64,000 nucleotides of DNA from NCBI GenBank assembly GCA_914767715.1, contig OU612070.1, positions 23,114,025 through 23,178,024 of the forward strand, given 5' to 3'. Made by a program: the position numbers and the translations under genes. Positions 48,423 through 62,300 of the stretch are shown piece by piece. The notes below the pieces were generated by a model. That model had not been told where the DNA came from. It worked only from the letters and a program-made list of their open reading frames with translations, and made no database searches. Origin of the DNA: Membranipora membranacea (lineage: Eukaryota > Bryozoa > Gymnolaemata > Cheilostomatida > Membraniporidae). Position 1 is the stretch's first letter, and every line of letters starts with the position of its first letter.

Positions 48423-51400
48423 TCATGATATCAGGAAGCGGTTGAATTTATTTTCACCCCAGCATGGCTCAATCAAGATGTCGCCATGAATATCTATAAA
48501 GGATACCTCTTTCGTCAGCGCATCATGTGTGATTGTTTGCAACAACTCTCCTGAAATAAACCAGTCAATAAACATAAAGGCCATTTTATCCTCAAGTAAA
48601 GAATCAAACAAGGAGAGGAAGCAGTATTTTATGGAGGGAGTGAAGAAAAGGGAACTATGATTTTGCTTGCCTAGTTGACCTTTTTTCAGTATATCCGCGT
48701 CTTTGTAATTTTTTTCGCAAGGCTTATCAGGATAGACAGTGGGTGAAAGTTAAATTTGTTCTAGTATTTCTAGATATTTAAAGTTGTCCATTTACCAGTA
48801 TACATACATCAGTATCAGTATTTATCAGTATACTTCAGCTCACCTTGTGGAGATATGATGTATATTTGTTTCTCTCTGCCACTTTTCACTACGATTTCAC
48901 CATATCTTGTGAACGCAATCCCTCCAGCTCTTTTCAAGCCAGTGCGTGTCCACATCCAAGTGAGATTTCCTTCCCCATCAAACCTGTATTTCTTTAGTTC
49001 ATTAGATGTTGTGATGAGAAGATTGTTATCTGAGTCGAAACGCAGCGCACTTGGCTGAAAACCCATTAAATTTATTGTGGATGATTTGGTAGAAGAGTTG
49101 TAAACTGAGACAGACATTTTAGCAGTTCCAACTACAAATTCAGCTGTTACAGCCAAACGCACTGCTGTTTCTCCAGCATAGGTATATCTAAACACCTCTT
49201 GCCGGTCGGAAAAATCTGGGGAGACCTTCTCGACAATACGCTCATGTTCACTATGTTCAACAAAGTAATAACCATTTTTCTCCCCTGAGCTTGTTACTGA
49301 TGTGACATAGTCTGCTGTTAGAGTGCTCTCATGAGTGAGGTCACTTGTGTATATCTGAATGCCGTCGTGGGAGCCGATCAGCAGCTGGCCATTTTTATTG
49401 AAGAGTGCGGCGTAGCACTCACCTCCGGTGTCGTGTGATGAGATGAATTCCAGATGCTGTGCAACCACATGAATATCAAGTTCCATAAAGCTGGCCAGTG
49501 CCTCTACAACAATGTTTACATAGAGTTGGAGCGAAACTGACAGACAATAGCTCACATTTTAAAGATATCAACATGTTGGGGTGCGTCCAGGCGGGATATG
49601 GCAGGAAGATGTAATGAGGAGGTTTCTTATACCATATAAGACGGCGTGATATTTGGAACTATACTAGTCTCTATACCATACTAAACTACACTAAAACTAC
49701 GTTCTGTGCTTTCTTTCATCAACCTGAGAGTAAAAAATTTAATGTGGACTAATTGACAAGATCTTTGTTAGTCATCAGCAAGAGCTCAATTTTATCTTTT
49801 GGCTTCTTGACAATTCCCAGTATACTTGAAAAGTACGTACTTTTTACCATTTTCACGCCTGGAACACTTGATTCAGATTTATCTGAAAAAGTAGCATCTT
49901 CCAGCTGTTTCACTCTCTGCGCTCTGGTTTGGAGGATCTCTACTACATTATTCTGTAGAAGGAACTGACTATTCTCAGCTTTCAGACCTTCAAGCTTCTC
50001 TCGTTTTTCTCTAAGCTCTAGTAATTGTTGTTCTACCTTTTCTTTTCCGTCCTTCTCATGAGCTCTGATCATATTGCGTACTCTATTCAACTCCATTTTA
50101 ATTGTTTCTATCTGTTTTTTAGATTAGAACATGTAAATATTTAAAACCCTGATCACAGTACAAGGGTAAAAAATGCATGCAATGTTAGATATCTTAGTCA
50201 GGAATGACATGGAGTACAATCACAAGCTATCAAATCTATCTATGGAGACAAAGATTATAAATGCTTGAAGTTAATTATGTGATTAGCTAATCACTGTGTT
50301 TTCATGTAAATATTTAGCTCGACCTGAGTTGTCACCTCTTGGCTCGCCCTCGAAATATATTTCCATGGAGTGAAGTCGGCCAAAAACTTCAAAAACATCT
50401 GACGCCGCAGGGACGTGAACCCCGGCCACTGTAAGTTGCCTAGCTAGGACAAGCCAAGTGGTGACAACTCAGGCCGAGCTCAAATGTTACATGGAAACCC
50501 AGTGATTGGCTAAACAAGATAAAGGGATGCGAAAATTCATTGTCAGTATCAGCTCATCTTCAACAACTATTTCTAGTCTGGTGTAAGTGAATAAAAATCG
50601 GGAGTGAGCAATGAGCATACAGTCCAGCACTCACCAAGTTATCAGCTTTTGTCTCCACCTGCCTGACCAGAATCCCACAATCCTCCTCTAGTCCATCTAA
50701 TTTGATCCAGGTCTCCTTCTCCGCCTTACACATCTTTGTTATTTTATCTGAACATTTCCTTATCAAAGCTTCAAACTCACTTTTCAATCTGATGGACATT
50801 TGTTCTAGAGTTACATATATATGCTGCTGCATTTCTTCTATAAACGAAAGACAAATGTTAATACTGGCAAAGCAAATTCAGTTTTGAGCACACCATCATG
50901 GTTGACACTTTACAGTAACCATTGGATATTTATGTGACATTGGTATACACTTGATCAAGTTGGATCCAATTCGGCTAAGTAATCATGTATTGCCATCTAG
51001 TTTTCATCTTACATATGTCACCTACACCTGTATAGATATTTTAGAAATTCACACATTGTTGATCACAATACCTTGCACAGCCTTGCAGCCGCTATCATTG
51101 CACCGAGAGCAGGCAAGCCCATAACAGTTTTCGCAGCACATTGCATACTCCTTGTTATGTGTATCACAGTTCTCCCTCCTGTAGAAGTTTGGTTTTGATG
51201 AATAAACTTGAATGGATAAAATCTGATGCTTCTCGTCTTCATCATCAAAAAAGTCATGGTGTGCCTGTAGATACATTAAATTATTCTGCATTTATCATTC
51301 AGAGATGGAAGGAGTTTTCGCAAGTTTTAAATTTTGCCTGCACTTTAGCTCTTGTATAATACATTCCTTTGATACGGTGAGTCTGCTGGTTGCCTTACCA

Positions 51401-52321
51401 ATATGGTGCGGGGGAAAAATATCAGATATATTGATCTGATTAGAACAGCAATTTACCTGTTCATGGTGGGAGCACATCTTCTTATTGCAGTTTACACAAA
51501 AGCAAACTGCATTCACCATATCGCCTTTACATTTATCACATTGAATATGAGAAGATGGCTCATTTTGATCAGTGGTTGTGCTTTTGGCATCGTCATCTTC
51601 GGTCTTGTTGTCCACTTCCATGGGTGATTCAGGAGAAGGTAACCCTGTTAGACTCAGCAGCCTGTGAACTGCACTAAAAAAGACAAGGAAAATGCATTAT
51701 ATTAATCTAAGCTGTGACAATTTCTAGGTGGGTAAGTTCAAGGGCAAGCAAGACCATTGTCAACCTGATAAGTTTAGTGTTCATGCTGAAAGTGTACAAC
51801 AGCCATGGCTTGATATTCTTAAGCCAAGTTCTGACACTTAAGACACAAAAAATAAAAGATCACGGTCACATTGTCAAAAGTTGATGAAAGTTTTTGCATA
51901 ATATATCCTAAAGCCAGTCCTTTGGAGAGTAAAGAGAGACGGGATTATACCAAGAAGTCAGTTTTTATATCTTGTAAGTCACACATTCAATTTATAGGGG
52001 CTTATGAACCGATTGTTTCTCAATTTGTCTCCACCATCTCCTGATGTTGGTATGGACTCCTCATTATAGCACAGGAGGGTAATCCTGACAAGAGGCTTAG
52101 TTTTTAACAGCTACCTGCCAAGAAAATAACCACCTGAGGTCTGAGACTAACCTGCAAATTGAACAGGTAACCTCCACATCTGTATCATTACTAACAGTCA
52201 GACTTTCCAAACAAGGCATGCAGAATGTATGTCTACATGGCAGCTGTTTAGGCTCTATAAGATACTTCAGCTCTTCCAGACAGTGAGGACAGCGTATAGC
52301 ATCTCCAAAACTAGTCATCAT
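48423..52321 (-). CDS. TRIM-like RING/B-box/coiled-coil/propeller protein, copy 5
   Basis: Seven exons: 52321-52152, 51673-51457, 51264-51072, 50837-50635, 50111-49841, 49503-48844 and 48550-48423. They join in frame to 613 aa. RING: CPHC, CRHTFCMPC, CSIC. B-box 1: CDKC, CVNC, CSHH. B-box 2: CDTH, CCENC, CSRCN. Two coiled-coil exons are the same lengths as in copies 3 and 4 (203 and 271 nt). The propeller exon is 660 nt, as in copy 4, followed by a short last exon with IDIHGDILIEPCW. Two ATGs lie in tandem at the start. Probable E3 ubiquitin ligase; no disabling changes seen. Its 5' end faces that of ALDH1L. Confidence 0.88.
50283..50512. mobile_element. Foldback element with tRNA-like B box in intron of TRIM copy 5
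   Basis: Arms of about 62 bp (50283-50346 and 50447-50512) are inverted copies sharing CCTGAGTTGTCACC and TTGGCT. On the minus strand the centre has GGGGTTCACGTCC, close to a pol III B box. A SINE-derived foldback is likely. Confidence 0.6.
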
Positions 52322-53359
52322 CAACGGATATAGGAACTAGTAAGGAACTAGTCTATCAGCGAGAAATCTCTCTGTAATGCATGGTCGGAGATGTGAGAAT
52401 ATCTGTAGAGAATATAATATAATACTAGACGAGACATCATCTACAGTTTAAGATGGCAGTGGGTCGGTTGATAAATCAATTACACAATGCAGGGTCAGAG
52501 ATGTTACTAGCCTTGTCACTCGGCAGCAAAAAAAAGGCAGCATGTGACAAGGCTGCAGAGATATGACAAACCTGTATTGATGCCATGTTAATATAATACT
52601 GTTCTGACAAGTAGCTGGATAAGATACTCCCTGATCAAATTTTCTAACCTGGGTGGTCTTTGGCAATGTTGGACTGTCCCCCTTCTCAACCAAAACTCAA
52701 AGGGGACAGTCAAACATTGGCAAAAACCCAAGTTTTGGAGTAGAACTGTGGTCTAGAGTCAGGAAATGCAGTAGGTTGAGTCAAGGAGTCTAGCTCCTTG
52801 TTGAGTGGTCTCACTCATCACTCACTCCATGATGGTCTCACTCTCACTCATCATTCCATAATTGAGTGACAAAGTTGAAAGTAAAAATTTCGTCACCCAA
52901 CACAAAAAGAAAAAACAGAGCTCACATCTACAGGATTGTTTAGCACCTCACCCTTTCTAAAGATGGTGATGAGTGTATTTCTCTGCAATAGAATTAAAAC
53001 AGATTCGGTTTGAGATGTTCTCACTAGTAAAGATCAAAACAATGAACTAACACCTGGTTGAAAAAGAAACTCCAATTTTAACATGTGAGAACAAAATCCA
53101 TGGGTCAAATAACTTATAGTCACCCTGATTGGTTCAAAGTGTCCAGGCACTCCCCTATTAAACTCCGCCTACAAAAAGGTGTGTTCATTTTAGACCAACT
53201 GATTGGCTACATATTTGTACTTGATTTGATCTCATTGGCCTAATACTCTGCACCAGTGCAAAAACAACTCAGTGCAAGTGCTTGGTAGTAAAGCTGCAGA
53301 GTCATTCATTTCTACTCCTAGTTTCAGTTCAGATCAGTTTGTTAACAAGAAATTTCACA
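52322..53359. promoter_or_regulatory. Divergent intergenic region (TRIM copy 5 / ALDH1L)
   Basis: About 1 kb between two divergent 5' ends, so it should hold both promoters. Contains CACTCA-type short repeats at about 52810-52870. No TATA box or coding exon identified. Confidence 0.45.
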
Positions 53360-56300
53360 ATGGAGGTAAGTGACAAAGCTTCTCATGTAAAGGAAAATGT
53401 ACATGGAGGCACCATTTATAGCATAAGGGTTATCAAGGAATGACAACCCTGTTATACTCCTTGGTGTTACCACTGTCCCAAATAATATGATGATGGATGT
53501 CACATTGACATGCAGCTCACTCGTTACAGGTACATTACTAAGGTACATTACCCAGAGATCCATGAGGCTAATAATATATTTATATGCACTCATATCCTAT
53601 ATCCTTGGTATGAGAGGATCTGGATCTATTCACCAAGTCTCACTTATGCATTTCAGGCCTCCACCTTCATGACTGCTTTGCAACTTCTCTCAAATCTCAA
53701 AACTGCCTCATCACCTCTCACAATGCTGCACAGCGTGCAAGGCCTACTGCGTTTGAACATCATTTATTGGTTTGTGATAGCCTCATGCGACTTGGTATAC
53801 CTTTCATAGTATATACATTTGGGCCTTTTCATCTATATAAAAACAACAACACAATGTTTAACATTTATAACAGACAAAGCTAAAATCGCTGAAGATAGCG
53901 GTGATTGGACAGAGTAAATTTGGCGCTGATGTGTATCAACTCCTCAGGAAGCAGGGTCATGAGATTGTAGGCGTGTTCACCGTTCCTGACAAAGATGGAC
54001 GACCCGACTTATTAGGCAAGTTCATGTTTCTTTATGGTTCACCCTTCATTTTGATCACATCCACATGCCCTTTGTTGCAGACCGTTACCGTAATTTTTTG
54101 TTCCTATTTGACATGATACCAGGTGTGGCTATGAAATTTGTCAAACCTATGATGCTGCACTGATATCAATAATTGCTATGCAGTTCTTAGAGTGATGTTA
54201 TCGTAGCAAGATTTTAGTACTCTTTCTGGCTATGGTTGTTCCAACGTACAGATTCGATGTTCCAGAAGAGTAATGGCCAACTAAATTAGTCGCTGGAATA
54301 ATATTGATCAATTTGCACCAAGGAGTTGTCTCTAACTCCTTGATTGCACACAGATAAACAAGGGTGTAAGCATGGACCTGTTCAAAATTTCATAACATCT
54401 CACAATCAATTATTATAAAATAAAAAATATTAAATGTTGTTCTCGTTACTGTTACAGCCGTGGCTGCTGAGGCTGATGGGGTCAAGGTCATTAAGAATAA
54501 ATCCTGGAGGCTGAAGGGCGCAGTAAGACCCGAGGTACTGGAGGAGTATACTAGTGTAGGAGCTGAGCTAAACGTCATGCCCTTCTGTTCTCAATTCATT
54601 CCACTAGAAGTCATCAACCATCCAAAGTACAAGTCTATATGCTACCACCCATCTATATTACCTCGGCACAGGGGTGCCTCTGCTATTAGCTGGTATGTAA
54701 GATGTTCATTCAGATTTGCTCCGGTTCATTCCTATTTTGGGGCATTATGAACAAAGATGCTAGATTCAACTTTTTTTTATGGATGGCGTGAGTCCTATGG
54801 ATCCGTGAGACCTGAACCAAGGTTGATTCTGGTAACCTCGGCCAGCCACTTCTCAAAGACTGGACAAGACAATATGTACATTGGTCATGCGAATAGTTAT
54901 TGTTCTGTAAGCTGACTAGCAAAGACAAACTGTTAAATGTTTTCATTCCCAGAAAAAACTTTCTATCACACCCATAGACTCTATATATTATAGAGTATAT
55001 AAAGTCTATGATCACACCTCTCCGATAAATTTGCCTTGAATACTTTCATAAATCCTATAAGCTATATCAGAGGCTGAGTGTTGGGTCAATAAGCAAGGAA
55101 AAGTAGTAGTTATGTTGACATAGTATTACATAACAGTATGACTTGGCCAAAAGTAGACACAGTGAAATAGCCTACTTATTACATCATAATAATTGCTGCA
55201 TCTACTCCTTGAGTGATTTAACTTGAGAAGATAGATAGTGGTGGGTTGCAGTGGTGGAATACCCAATAGCACCCAAACTCATCCCTCCCCTTCCTCTGCA
55301 ACCTGATGTTACACTGCCTTGGATTTATTAACTTCCTGCAGTTCAAATGTCCTTATGTTACTGGCTGTTGAGTTTGACCTTTAACTCCTTGCTAGTATGC
55401 GCAAAAAGTATGTTGTATTGAGCACAGAAAAGTACATTGAGGTTTGTGGTCTGTCTGTGGCTACCATATTAGGTCATGTCAAGATTTGAGAGAAATATTT
55501 ATTTTTTTGCACACTACATACAATACAGTATGATTGAAATGAGAACGATTTGATTGCACAATGTTGATAATGTTTTAGTCAAATGTTTGTCCACCATAAG
55601 TTTAGTTGTGAGTTTGCTTCTCAGCTGTTGTATTTGTCGAGGGGTTTTCAGCTATTCCCATCTTTAGAAGGCATCAATATTAACCAGAATTGAGTGCTCG
55701 ATTTTCTACAAGAGAAAGAAAGTATTATGATGTGCATTTGACCCCCAGGTCCTCCTATTGATAGCACAGTACTAATCTAGTATATTAAATTTAGGACACT
55801 GATACAAGGAGATAAGAAAGCTGGATTCACTATATTTTGGCCTGATGATGGCTTAGACACAGGACCTATACTGCTTATCAGAGAATGTGAGGTGGACCCT
55901 GATGACACCCTCAATACCATCTATAAACGATTCCTTTACCCTGAAGGTGTCAAGGCTATGGTAAGTTTGCAGGTGTAAATCTGAACAGACAATGATAACT
56001 CAGGATGTACCAACCTGCTCTATACGAACCTGGATATCTTTGGATGTCATTGTTAAAAAGTTATTATCAAAATTCTAATATGATATGCAAGTTAATGATT
56101 ATGAAAATCATCTGGTGTTGTCTCAAATGCACTAGCGATTGATGAAACTAAAAAGCCTGGGACTATCTATATACTAGGAACCCAAAGTATAGCATGCAGA
56201 TTTACAGAAGACAGCTTTTCATCAATTTTCAGCTTCCATCTCTTATTTGCCAACCATAGATTTCCGTATCGAAAACTTAATGCTCCTAACTATAAACTAC

Positions 56301-59300
56301 AGGGTTTGGCCGTTAGAATGATTGCAGAAGGGACAGCCCCTAAGTTAGTTCAGACCACAGAGGGCGCCACATACGACGCCATGTTGAAAAAGGATATTGT
56401 GAGGCTCTCATTCGACCAATCAGCTCAGGATATACATAACTACATCAGGGGCTGTGATCATGTGCCAGGTGCATGGACAGAAATTGATGGCAAGGTTTGT
56501 CATCACATATCATCTGTACATCACATGTAGCCAGTGTCATTGATAATATGTAGCTGCTTGACTTGCCAGAGGTGTTGCATTTATACATAGTTCTGTAGCA
56601 CTTGCAAATTTACGGGTTAAATACTAAAGAACAATGTTAGCTTTTTCAATATGAACCAATTGCCTTTTTAGGTGTGAGTGCCAAGTTCAGTGGTTTAAGT
56701 TATTCTGTTTCAAGATAAAATACTGCAAAAGCTTGTCCAGTTTGAACTGGATCTATCAAGTCTCTGCTATCGTATGAATATGTGTTGGTTTTAAAATGTA
56801 GGAATCAAGAATCAGAGGGTCAATTATTGTAACATCACTTTTTTAGCATACCAGGTACTGAATTACAACTTATATCTTGATCTCTACAATGCACCTAGTT
56901 GTAATTTTTTTATATATATTCAAATGTGACAGGACAAATAAGGCCATGTGGACAATAAAGTTAAAAAGTGAATGATTTATTTTTAAAACAGCTTAATCAG
57001 AAATCGCTGTTCGGCCAAAATTGTCAAAAACTTGAAGTAAGTCAATGCACACATGGTCTTTACCTGTTATACTTGATATTTTAACATGTAGCGAGTCACA
57101 TTCCATGGATCTAAGCTGAGAAGGATAGGGAAGCCTGAGGGGGAGCCAGTAACTATAGAGGGCGCTTCTCACCCAGCTATAGTACATACTCAGGGTATGA
57201 CACTATTCGGCAATGATGGAAAAATGGTTAGTGTACATTGCAATGATACTCTTCTATTGATCCCCAAGAAATGTTAAGATGTTGATCATATATTTACAAA
57301 TAACAATACCTCCTGATGGTTTGGCCAAACAATAGTAGTGGTAAATATCTTTTTCTCATGCAATTGACAAAATGGCAGCTTCCAAATTCTCACATTTTGG
57401 AAATTAATTGGGATGCCAGAACTTTACTTTTGATGCCTTATAAGCTTTGTTGCCAGTGAATTAGGCATGAGAGGAGGGGAAATAGTAAATTCAAACAAAC
57501 ATTCTGCAAAAGTTTTCTCAGTACTATTAGGAGTTATCCGCTCAGACTTAGCTGTTAACTATGATGCGATTATTTACAGGTTGATGTAGAGCGGCTCAGT
57601 GTTGGGGGTAAGATGATCCCAGCCTCAAAGTATGGAGCTGATATGGATGGAGGGTCCGGAGGTCTGGAGCTAAGTGATGAAGAGAAGGCTATGCAGGTAA
57701 AGGCCAGACTTATATGGCAGAGTATACTCAACATGGAGACTGTAGATGATAGTACAGACTTCTTCTCGTGCGGAGCTGGCAGTATGGATGTTGTACGGTA
57801 AGTTATGTGCTCCCAGCGTACATCAAGAAAATAGCAATGCGAAATCAGATACCATCTGTGGACTCTTATTGTTGTTTCCATTATTACTACCGTAACATCA
57901 GCTGGAATCCGATGATCAAGATTTACAAAATCACATGATAATGCTGTTATAGTTCATGGCTCTCCAAAGCCACTGAAAAGCCCTCATGTTTGTTTGTTAT
58001 GATTTTTATTTTCACGTTTGAAACACCAAAACAAATATTTAAAAATTTCTATTGATTCATTTTTAGTACCAACTGACCTTTTTGTCAAATTCGATACATT
58101 CAATGAATCTTAATAATGTATCTAACTGATATTATCAGCTAGACATTATGCATAACAGACACAATTGTTAAGTTTTAAAAAAATTCAGTTGGCTTTTCTT
58201 GTAATCAACCAATGCAGACATTTCTTTTCATCTATGTTCCTGAAACAGTCATGTAGTTTCAATGAGTCAGGGAAACTCTGGCAAAGAGCTGGATTTTTTC
58301 ATTTTAACAGATTGGTCGAGGAGCTAAAAGAGAAATGTGGGCTTAGTTTGACCAACGATAAAGTCTACATGAACACAACATTTAAAGCCTTCACCGAAGC
58401 CATGGTGCTAAACTACAGAGGTGAAGATGCAGAACAGCAATTCTCCTACAGTCCCGTATGTTTGTAACAAATTAAACAACTATTTGTATTGAGCTATACT
58501 TTAATATGGGTTTGATTGTACTTTTTATGTATATTGTCAACAAAAACTAACAATATCCACCTTATCTAATCTTACATAATGTAAAATTTTGAGTAAGTAT
58601 CTATGATTTAGGCTCAAATCAAAAAGGAACACATGCCGAACAATTGCTAACCAGGATTCTTCATCTCCAAAACAGCTAAATATATCCATTTCTCTTTTAA
58701 ACAGGTTGAACTGAACGCAAACAATATGGACCTCAAGTTCCCCAACCAGATATTTATAAACAATGAGTTTATTGATGCGTCGGATGGCGGGACGTTCACC
58801 ACAATCAACCCAGCTGATGAGACTGTTATCTGTTCTGTAGCTAAGGCTACTCCTGATGATGTCGACTACGCTGTACACTGTGCTAAGGTAAATTGAGTCT
58901 GATTAAATCATGATGTCATAGCTCATATTTTTCTTATTGGTTATGATTATGATGTCTCATCTGCGGGGCTGGATTGATGTTTGAGGGTAATCACAATATG
59001 CTATTGATGCAGTGTCTCAGAGTCACATCACATAAACACATTAATGCGCTATTGGAAGGTTAAGCTACTTTTTTTTGGATTGAGAATTACTCTCTCCACA
59101 CAAGTTTCAAAGTATGTGATTGTTATAAAAATGTTGTATGCCGCTGCTTATTTTTTAGAATGCATTTGAGGAATGGAAGGATATGAATGCTAGAGATCGA
59201 GGAACTCTTATGTTCAAGTAAGTTTTTCATTTCAACTATCTAACAGGTCTAGCTAGGTCTAATAATTTTATACCAGATAAATAATTAGTCATCAAAAAAG

Positions 59301-62300
59301 CATCTGGGTGTTTGCGACAACTAGCTGAAGGAATGTTAACTCAATTTGGGATCATCTTCTCTTGTAAACAATATCTCCGAGAGGGGATCACTTTTTATAT
59401 ATCTGATCTCGTACTTCTATATCGTATCCCTTCACCCTGAATATTGGTTTTAGTTAGATTGAAAACAAGCTTCAATACAGTTGCTTATTTTTCTTCATAC
59501 ATTTGTATTTGATTGTCTTTTGAAATGTTCAGACTAGCCGATCTGATGGAAGAACATCAGGAAGAATTAGCCACTCTGGAAAGTCTCGACTCCGGTGCTG
59601 TGTATACATTAGCTCTGAAGACCCACATAGGAATGTCTATTCAGACCATCAGATACTTCGCTGGATGGTGTGATAAGATACATGGGCAGACTATTCCTAT
59701 CAATCATGCCAAGCCTAATCACAATCTTACATTTACTAAAAAGGAACCTATTGGGTAAGTCATCTAAGTTTTTGTTTTCTTGCTCAATATGAGGTCTCAT
59801 GGTTGGTTATTTTTGTCTTGTTGTGCTATATTTGAGTTGGATGCGGTAACTGCTTTTGAGTTTGTTGATCTAAAGCATTTATAGATAAATGAATGATGAC
59901 TTTGCTATGCAAAGCTTTTCAAGCCCCCCCCCCCCCCACCCCCCTCCTCATAATTGAGTTCTCTTAGTTATTGTCAGTTGTCACTTTTCCAAAACAGTAT
60001 GTTTGTCCCCCTAGATTTTTGCAACGTAACTGGTTCCATAATTTCCATTTTGCTGTAATTATTTCAGTGTATGTGGTATAATCACACCATGGAACTATCC
60101 TCTGATGATGTTAGCATGGAAGATCTCACCATGTCTGGCTGCTGGTAATGTCGTAGTATTAAAACCCGCTCAGGTAACTCCTCTCACATCACTCAAGTTT
60201 GCAGAACTCGCAGCTAGAGCTGGCTTCCCTCCTGGTGTCATCAATATACTACCCGGATCTGGTGAGTGCTAGCTACAGGGCTCAACCTAAGGGGTTAAAG
60301 ACTCCCCATCTCAAACTCAGTGGCACTTCATGATAATGAAACACCACAACCACCTCTTGACACAGTGATCGACTTTTCAATTTTTCAAAAAATCTTCCAA
60401 AAGTTCTAGGACAAAATTTGCACATAATATAGTCATACCGATATTCTAGTTAGTTCTAAGAAAGTACTAGTTGGAAGGTATTATATAACATCCCAATATC
60501 TATAGAGAGGGATATGATCAACATCTCATTTTTGCGTGTCTCCCAGGTCGAGTGTGCGGTCAGGCAATGATAGATCACCCCGATGTCCGTAAGATCGGAT
60601 TCACTGGATCCACCCCTGTGGGTAAACAGATAATGGCTTCCTGTGCTACGAGTAATCTGAAGAAATGCTCTCTAGAGTTAGGAGGAAAGTCTCCACTGAT
60701 CATATTCGCTGATTGTGATATGACTAAGGCAGTCAGAATGGTAAGTCAGCACTAAAATACGAACATGTCATTAAAAAGACTACAAATTTCAATGTGCTAC
60801 TTGATTTGAATTATGGTTTTGGAAAGAGCGCCTACCATCAGGGAGACAACTCTCATCTCCTGATTTGTGATGTCACTATGTACAGGAACTTTTTACCATG
60901 CAAATATGGCTAACTTTATCATATGTAACTGCCTGACCATAACATGCATTGGTCTTAGGGTTGTCTTTAACATATTTATATATATTACTCGTGCAAGACA
61001 AGAATATATGTGTTGTTTTTTTAGCTATAGAAAATACTTTTGATAGTAGAATCTTTCTATATTATATTATTCCAAATCTTAAGGAATTATACAGGATGGA
61101 AACGCTGGCAGCTTGTATGATCCCATCAATTTTGGGACGCTCACTTGTTAAAGATATCATACAAGTACCCATAATGAACACTTTACATACATGTCTACAT
61201 ATTCCATCGTTTTAGGCTTTGAGTGGAGTGTTTTTCAACAAAGGGGAGAATTGTATAGCAGCCGGTCGCTTATTCGTAGAGGATAGTATCCATGATGAGT
61301 TTGTAGAGAAGGTAATCGCTGAGGTGAAGAAGATGAAGATTGGTAACCCACTGGATCGTTCTGTAGACCACGGACCACAGAACCATCTCGCTCATTTCAA
61401 CAGTCTTATCGAATATGTCAAGGTAGAAATAAACTGTTCTTGCCACACTGATGACTTGAGAGAGAGCACAGATTAATTTATAGAGCCTAAGTACCTTAGA
61501 AGGACTTTTGTATGAAAGCCTGAGGTCACTTTATAGAAAAGATACTTAGGTACTTCGATTGAATTGACTTTTACGATCAGAAATACACATGCCAATAGTG
61601 CAATCTCGATGTCAGAGTAAAATTTCACACTAGTTGTTGAATTGATTGAATCTTTGTATTTACTCAGTAACTTTTCCAATCTTGACACTGACCAGAGGCC
61701 ATTCATAATCTCCATCTTGGCGTCTAGACACTTATGTCTAATTACATGGCTACGATTCGTTCTGTATCATGATGGTACTGCTTGGTAGCTACCTGCATCA
61801 TGATGTGTATTCCGGATTTATCTGGTATTCTACCAAGCCAACTTAAAATTTTGTGCTTACGTCAATCAGTGCATCTATATATCTATATATCTATACATAT
61901 ATGTGTGTTTGTGTGTGTGTAGATGTATAACTAGTATAAGCCCTTATACTGGGGGCGTGGTTGCATTCAGTCATCAACCACTAAAAACAAAATAAACCAA
62001 AGTTTAAGGGCTTTAACTTTTACTGAACATACACTGAATAACTGTTGTCATTTCTGTGTTGCTTAATTGACTACCTTTTTTACAGACTGGAGTGAAGGAA
62101 GGAGCCCGACTTATTTATGGTGGTAAGAAGGTAGAAGGACCCGGGCTATTCTTTGAGCCGACAATCATGACACATGTAGATGATCACATGTGGGTTGCTA
62201 AAGAAGAATCATTCGGACCAATCATGATCATCTCATCATTTGATGACGGGTAAGATACAGAGCTATGACACATATATCAACATGCCTATATCCAAACTAA

